Origin: Bacillota bacterium
Lineage (GTDB): Bacteria; Bacillota; Dethiobacteria; DTU022
DNA: 64,000 nucleotides
Direction of reading: 5' to 3'
Assembly: GCA_011389985.1 (NCBI GenBank)
Contig: JAABTH010000008.1
Location: 62,001 to 126,000 of the forward strand
In this document: positions 63,842 to 64,000 of the stretch, one piece after another
Layout of the letters: each line of letters opens with the position of its first letter
Numbering within the stretch: position 1 is the stretch's first letter
Notes under the pieces: model-generated
What the model saw: only the letters and a program-made list of their open reading frames with translations
Told to the model about the DNA's origin: nothing
Databases searched by the model: none
Position numbers and translations under genes: made by a program

Positions 63842-64000
63842 AAAACCTCTGTCACAGTTACAAAAAAGGCACTCCCTTTGAAAAAAAAGTTTTGCATAAT
63901 GTAGATCTTATTATTAACGACGGCGAATTTGTAGGCTTGATCGGATCTACTCAGTCAGGAAAAACAACACTTGCCCAACATTTTAATGCCCTGATTATCC
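63826..64000 (+). CDS. ecfA2: ECF transporter ATPase EcfA2, 5' part only
   Basis: The ATG at 63826 opens a frame running off the right edge. Its product begins [20 protein letters not shown] and has a Walker A in [20 protein letters not shown]. This is the second ATPase of the ECF module; the EcfT membrane subunit should follow outside the window. Confidence 0.9.
   Translation, partial: MPIEIKNLCHSYKKGTPFEKKVLHNVDLIINDGEFVGLIGSTQSGKTTLAQHFNALII

Noticed and set aside
1-64000. CRISPR arrays, prophage, intact insertion sequences
   Set aside because: No regularly spaced repeats, cas, integrase or transposase frames were seen on either strand.

Overview
The window (about 43-46% GC by eye) looks like a chromosomal stretch of an anaerobic, probably fermentative or syntrophic member of the Bacillota (Clostridia / Syntrophomonadia / Dethiobacteria-like). 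The evidence is strong GGAGG ribosome sites with frequent TTG/GTG starts, gatCAB, an Rrf2 regulator, rubrerythrin, energy-coupling factor (ECF) vitamin transport genes, selenocysteine machinery and HdrA/Flx/Etf flavin-based electron-transfer genes. I see no prophage, CRISPR array, rRNA or intact transposon. The assignment to a class is inference.

Layout, left to right. 1-5.6 kb: start of a succinyl-CoA synthetase beta gene, a sigma-54-type regulator whose AAA+ motifs are damaged, tRNA-Leu(UAG), a GH130 glycoside phosphorylase-like gene and a DMT permease. 5.6-8.2 kb: bifunctional nuclease, DegV, dodecin and an Rrf2 regulator. 8.2-14.3 kb (minus strand): rseC-asd-ureidopropionase-dihydropyrimidinase-aroF-tyrA, mixing aspartate-family and aromatic amino-acid biosynthesis with pyrimidine breakdown. 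14.5-22.8 kb (minus strand): one operon of an HdrC/HdrB-like fusion, etfB, etfA, hdrA and flxDCBA, ending in a terminator directly followed by the 5' end of a group IIC intron.

23.1-27.6 kb: selA-selB-selD. SelD is itself a selenoprotein: its true start lies 62 codons upstream of the ORF that stops at the in-frame UGA, and a SECIS-like hairpin follows the UGA. 27.7-35.1 kb: flavin reductase, MBL hydrolase, an SbcC/SbcD-like ATPase-nuclease pair, a GH36-type alpha-galactosidase-like enzyme and a membrane protein. 35.2-39.8 kb: gatC-gatA-gatB-purA. 40.1-46.7 kb: geranylgeranyl-reductase-family flavoprotein, alr, hom, acyl-CoA dehydrogenase and nnrDE. 46.8-50 kb: rpsT, a transglutaminase-CAP protein, a C_GCAxxG_C_C protein and holA.

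50-53.1 kb: trkA-trkH potassium uptake, preceded by a promoter and a roughly 180-nt leader. That leader can fold into a three-way-junction aptamer-like element, and it contains a terminator and a mutually exclusive antiterminator. It is a strong riboswitch candidate that I cannot assign to a known class. 53.2-57.2 kb: FAH-family hydrolase, rubrerythrin with a Fur/PerR-like palindrome, ilvC and an ECF sigma/anti-sigma pair. 57.3-64 kb: comEC, a sodium:solute symporter with a small partner, a lipoprotein, and an ECF transporter (S component, EcfA1, start of EcfA2) with a structured leader.

How it fits together: the Etf-Hdr-Flx operon together with the acyl-CoA dehydrogenase suggests that electrons pass between acyl-CoA/Etf, a heterodisulfide-reductase-like module and NAD(H). 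The most novel items are the trkAH leader, this operon architecture, the selenoprotein SelD and the intron relic.
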